A DNA stretch of 64,000 nucleotides from NCBI GenBank assembly GCA_021373115.1, contig JAJFTI010000011.1:26409-90408 (forward strand), read 5' to 3'. How positions within the stretch are numbered: position 1 is the stretch's first letter; each line of letters starts with the position of its first letter. A program made the translations under genes and the position numbers. This document shows positions 63,753 through 64,000 of this stretch, in pieces. The notes below the pieces were generated by a model, which saw only the letters and a program-made list of their open reading frames with translations, did no database searches and was not told where the DNA came from. The stretch comes from Eubacteriales bacterium. GTDB taxonomy: Bacteria > Bacillota > Clostridia > Christensenellales > CAG-138.

Positions 63753-64000
63753 TCAGAGCACCTCCCAGATGCGCGAAGCAAGCTCCGTCGGCAGAGAGAT
63801 TAACAGCCCCAGCGCCAGCGCCAGCACGCCTAAAAACAGGACGCTTGCGACCATGCCGGGCGTCCTTTCGCGCGCGTGAGAACCATCCTGTTCGGGACCG
63901 AAAAACACTTTAAAGAACACACGGCCAAGATAGAACACCGTCATGAACGCGCCGAGGATGAACACGCCCGCAAGCAGCGGATGCCCCGCATCGAGCGCGC
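63753..64000 (-). CDS. Antiporter-like hydrogenase subunit, C-terminal part (partial)
   Basis: The last 82 or so codons of another membrane subunit, cut by the window edge. The visible part has a hydrophobic helix with MTVFYLGRVFFKVFFG and a final helix of Leu/Ala, typical of NuoL/MrpA/MrpD ends. With the two complete antiporter subunits it would give the complex three ion paths. Confidence 0.7.
   Translation of the reverse strand, partial: ALDAGHPLLAGVFILGAFMTVFYLGRVFFKVFFGPEQDGSHARERTPGMVASVLFLGVLALALGLLISLPTELASRIWEVL

Noticed and set aside
1..64000. Mobile elements, CRISPR arrays, tRNA or rRNA genes
   Set aside because: No transposase, integrase, spaced direct repeat array, cloverleaf or rRNA-like stretch was found on reading both strands.

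Overview
This looks like a chromosomal segment of an anaerobic, moderately GC-rich member of the Bacillota (Clostridia-like). The reasons are: an energy-coupling-factor (ECF) transporter, a long single-chain PurL, an FeS-type PurF, an archaeal-type PurO beside a stand-alone AICAR transformylase, a complex-I-like [NiFe] hydrogenase, lipoprotein-anchored solute-binding proteins, GGGAGG-type ribosome sites and frequent TTG/GTG starts. No rRNA, tRNA, CRISPR array, insertion sequence or phage gene was seen.

Layout. (1) 1-5145, + strand: the end of an ECF ATPase, EcfT, then five tandem paralogues of the S-adenosylmethionine hydrolase (DUF62) family. Three keep the catalytic triad, one has lost it, and one is truncated. 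(2) 5306-18031, - strand: a carbohydrate-acid operon headed by a FadR-type GntR regulator. It has a split transketolase, an ApnO-like oxidoreductase, a sugar-binding lipoprotein, a ribose-type ABC transporter whose ATPase is fused to a permease, an amidohydrolase, a SurA/PrsA-like membrane protein, a hydroxyacid dehydrogenase and glycerate kinase. One palindromic operator lies at both the regulator promoter and the operon promoter. (3) 18306-26209, - strand: a signalling cassette with a hybrid histidine kinase, an HD-GYP response regulator, an orphan solute-binding lipoprotein and a LacI-like-domain/GGDEF diguanylate cyclase. (4) 26720-31536, + strand, divergent from the cassette: a glycosidase-like lipoprotein, a HEAT-repeat membrane protein and a processive GT2 glycosyltransferase, probably an exopolysaccharide unit. 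(5) 31585-32724: a DUF362/ferredoxin protein. (6) 32789-44793, - strand: purine operon gntR(UTRA)-purE-C-F-M-N-O-H'-D-L. (7) 44974-50135, - strand: carA followed by a carB-dapF gene fusion. (8) 50136-50676: a regulatory gap with a 24-residue ORF. (9) 50677-52506: a Rieske oxygenase and a short-chain dehydrogenase. (10) 52820-55140: a GNAT-like protein and a zinc-ribbon membrane protein. (11) 55253-64000, - strand: a membrane-bound group 4 [NiFe] hydrogenase with NuoA/B/C/D/H/I/J/K/L/N-like subunits and its maturation protease, running off the window.

How the parts may work together. The catabolic operon probably imports a sugar or sugar acid, oxidises and cleaves it, and feeds hydroxypyruvate/glycerate into glycolysis as 2-phosphoglycerate. 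The signalling cassette makes and degrades cyclic di-GMP in response to extracellular and cytosolic ligands, possibly to control the adjacent polysaccharide unit. The hydrogenase would couple ferredoxin oxidation to ion pumping. The most unusual items are the ECF/DUF62 array, the CarB-DapF fusion, the ATPase-permease fusion with its regulon operator, and the SD-occluded small ORF next to carA.
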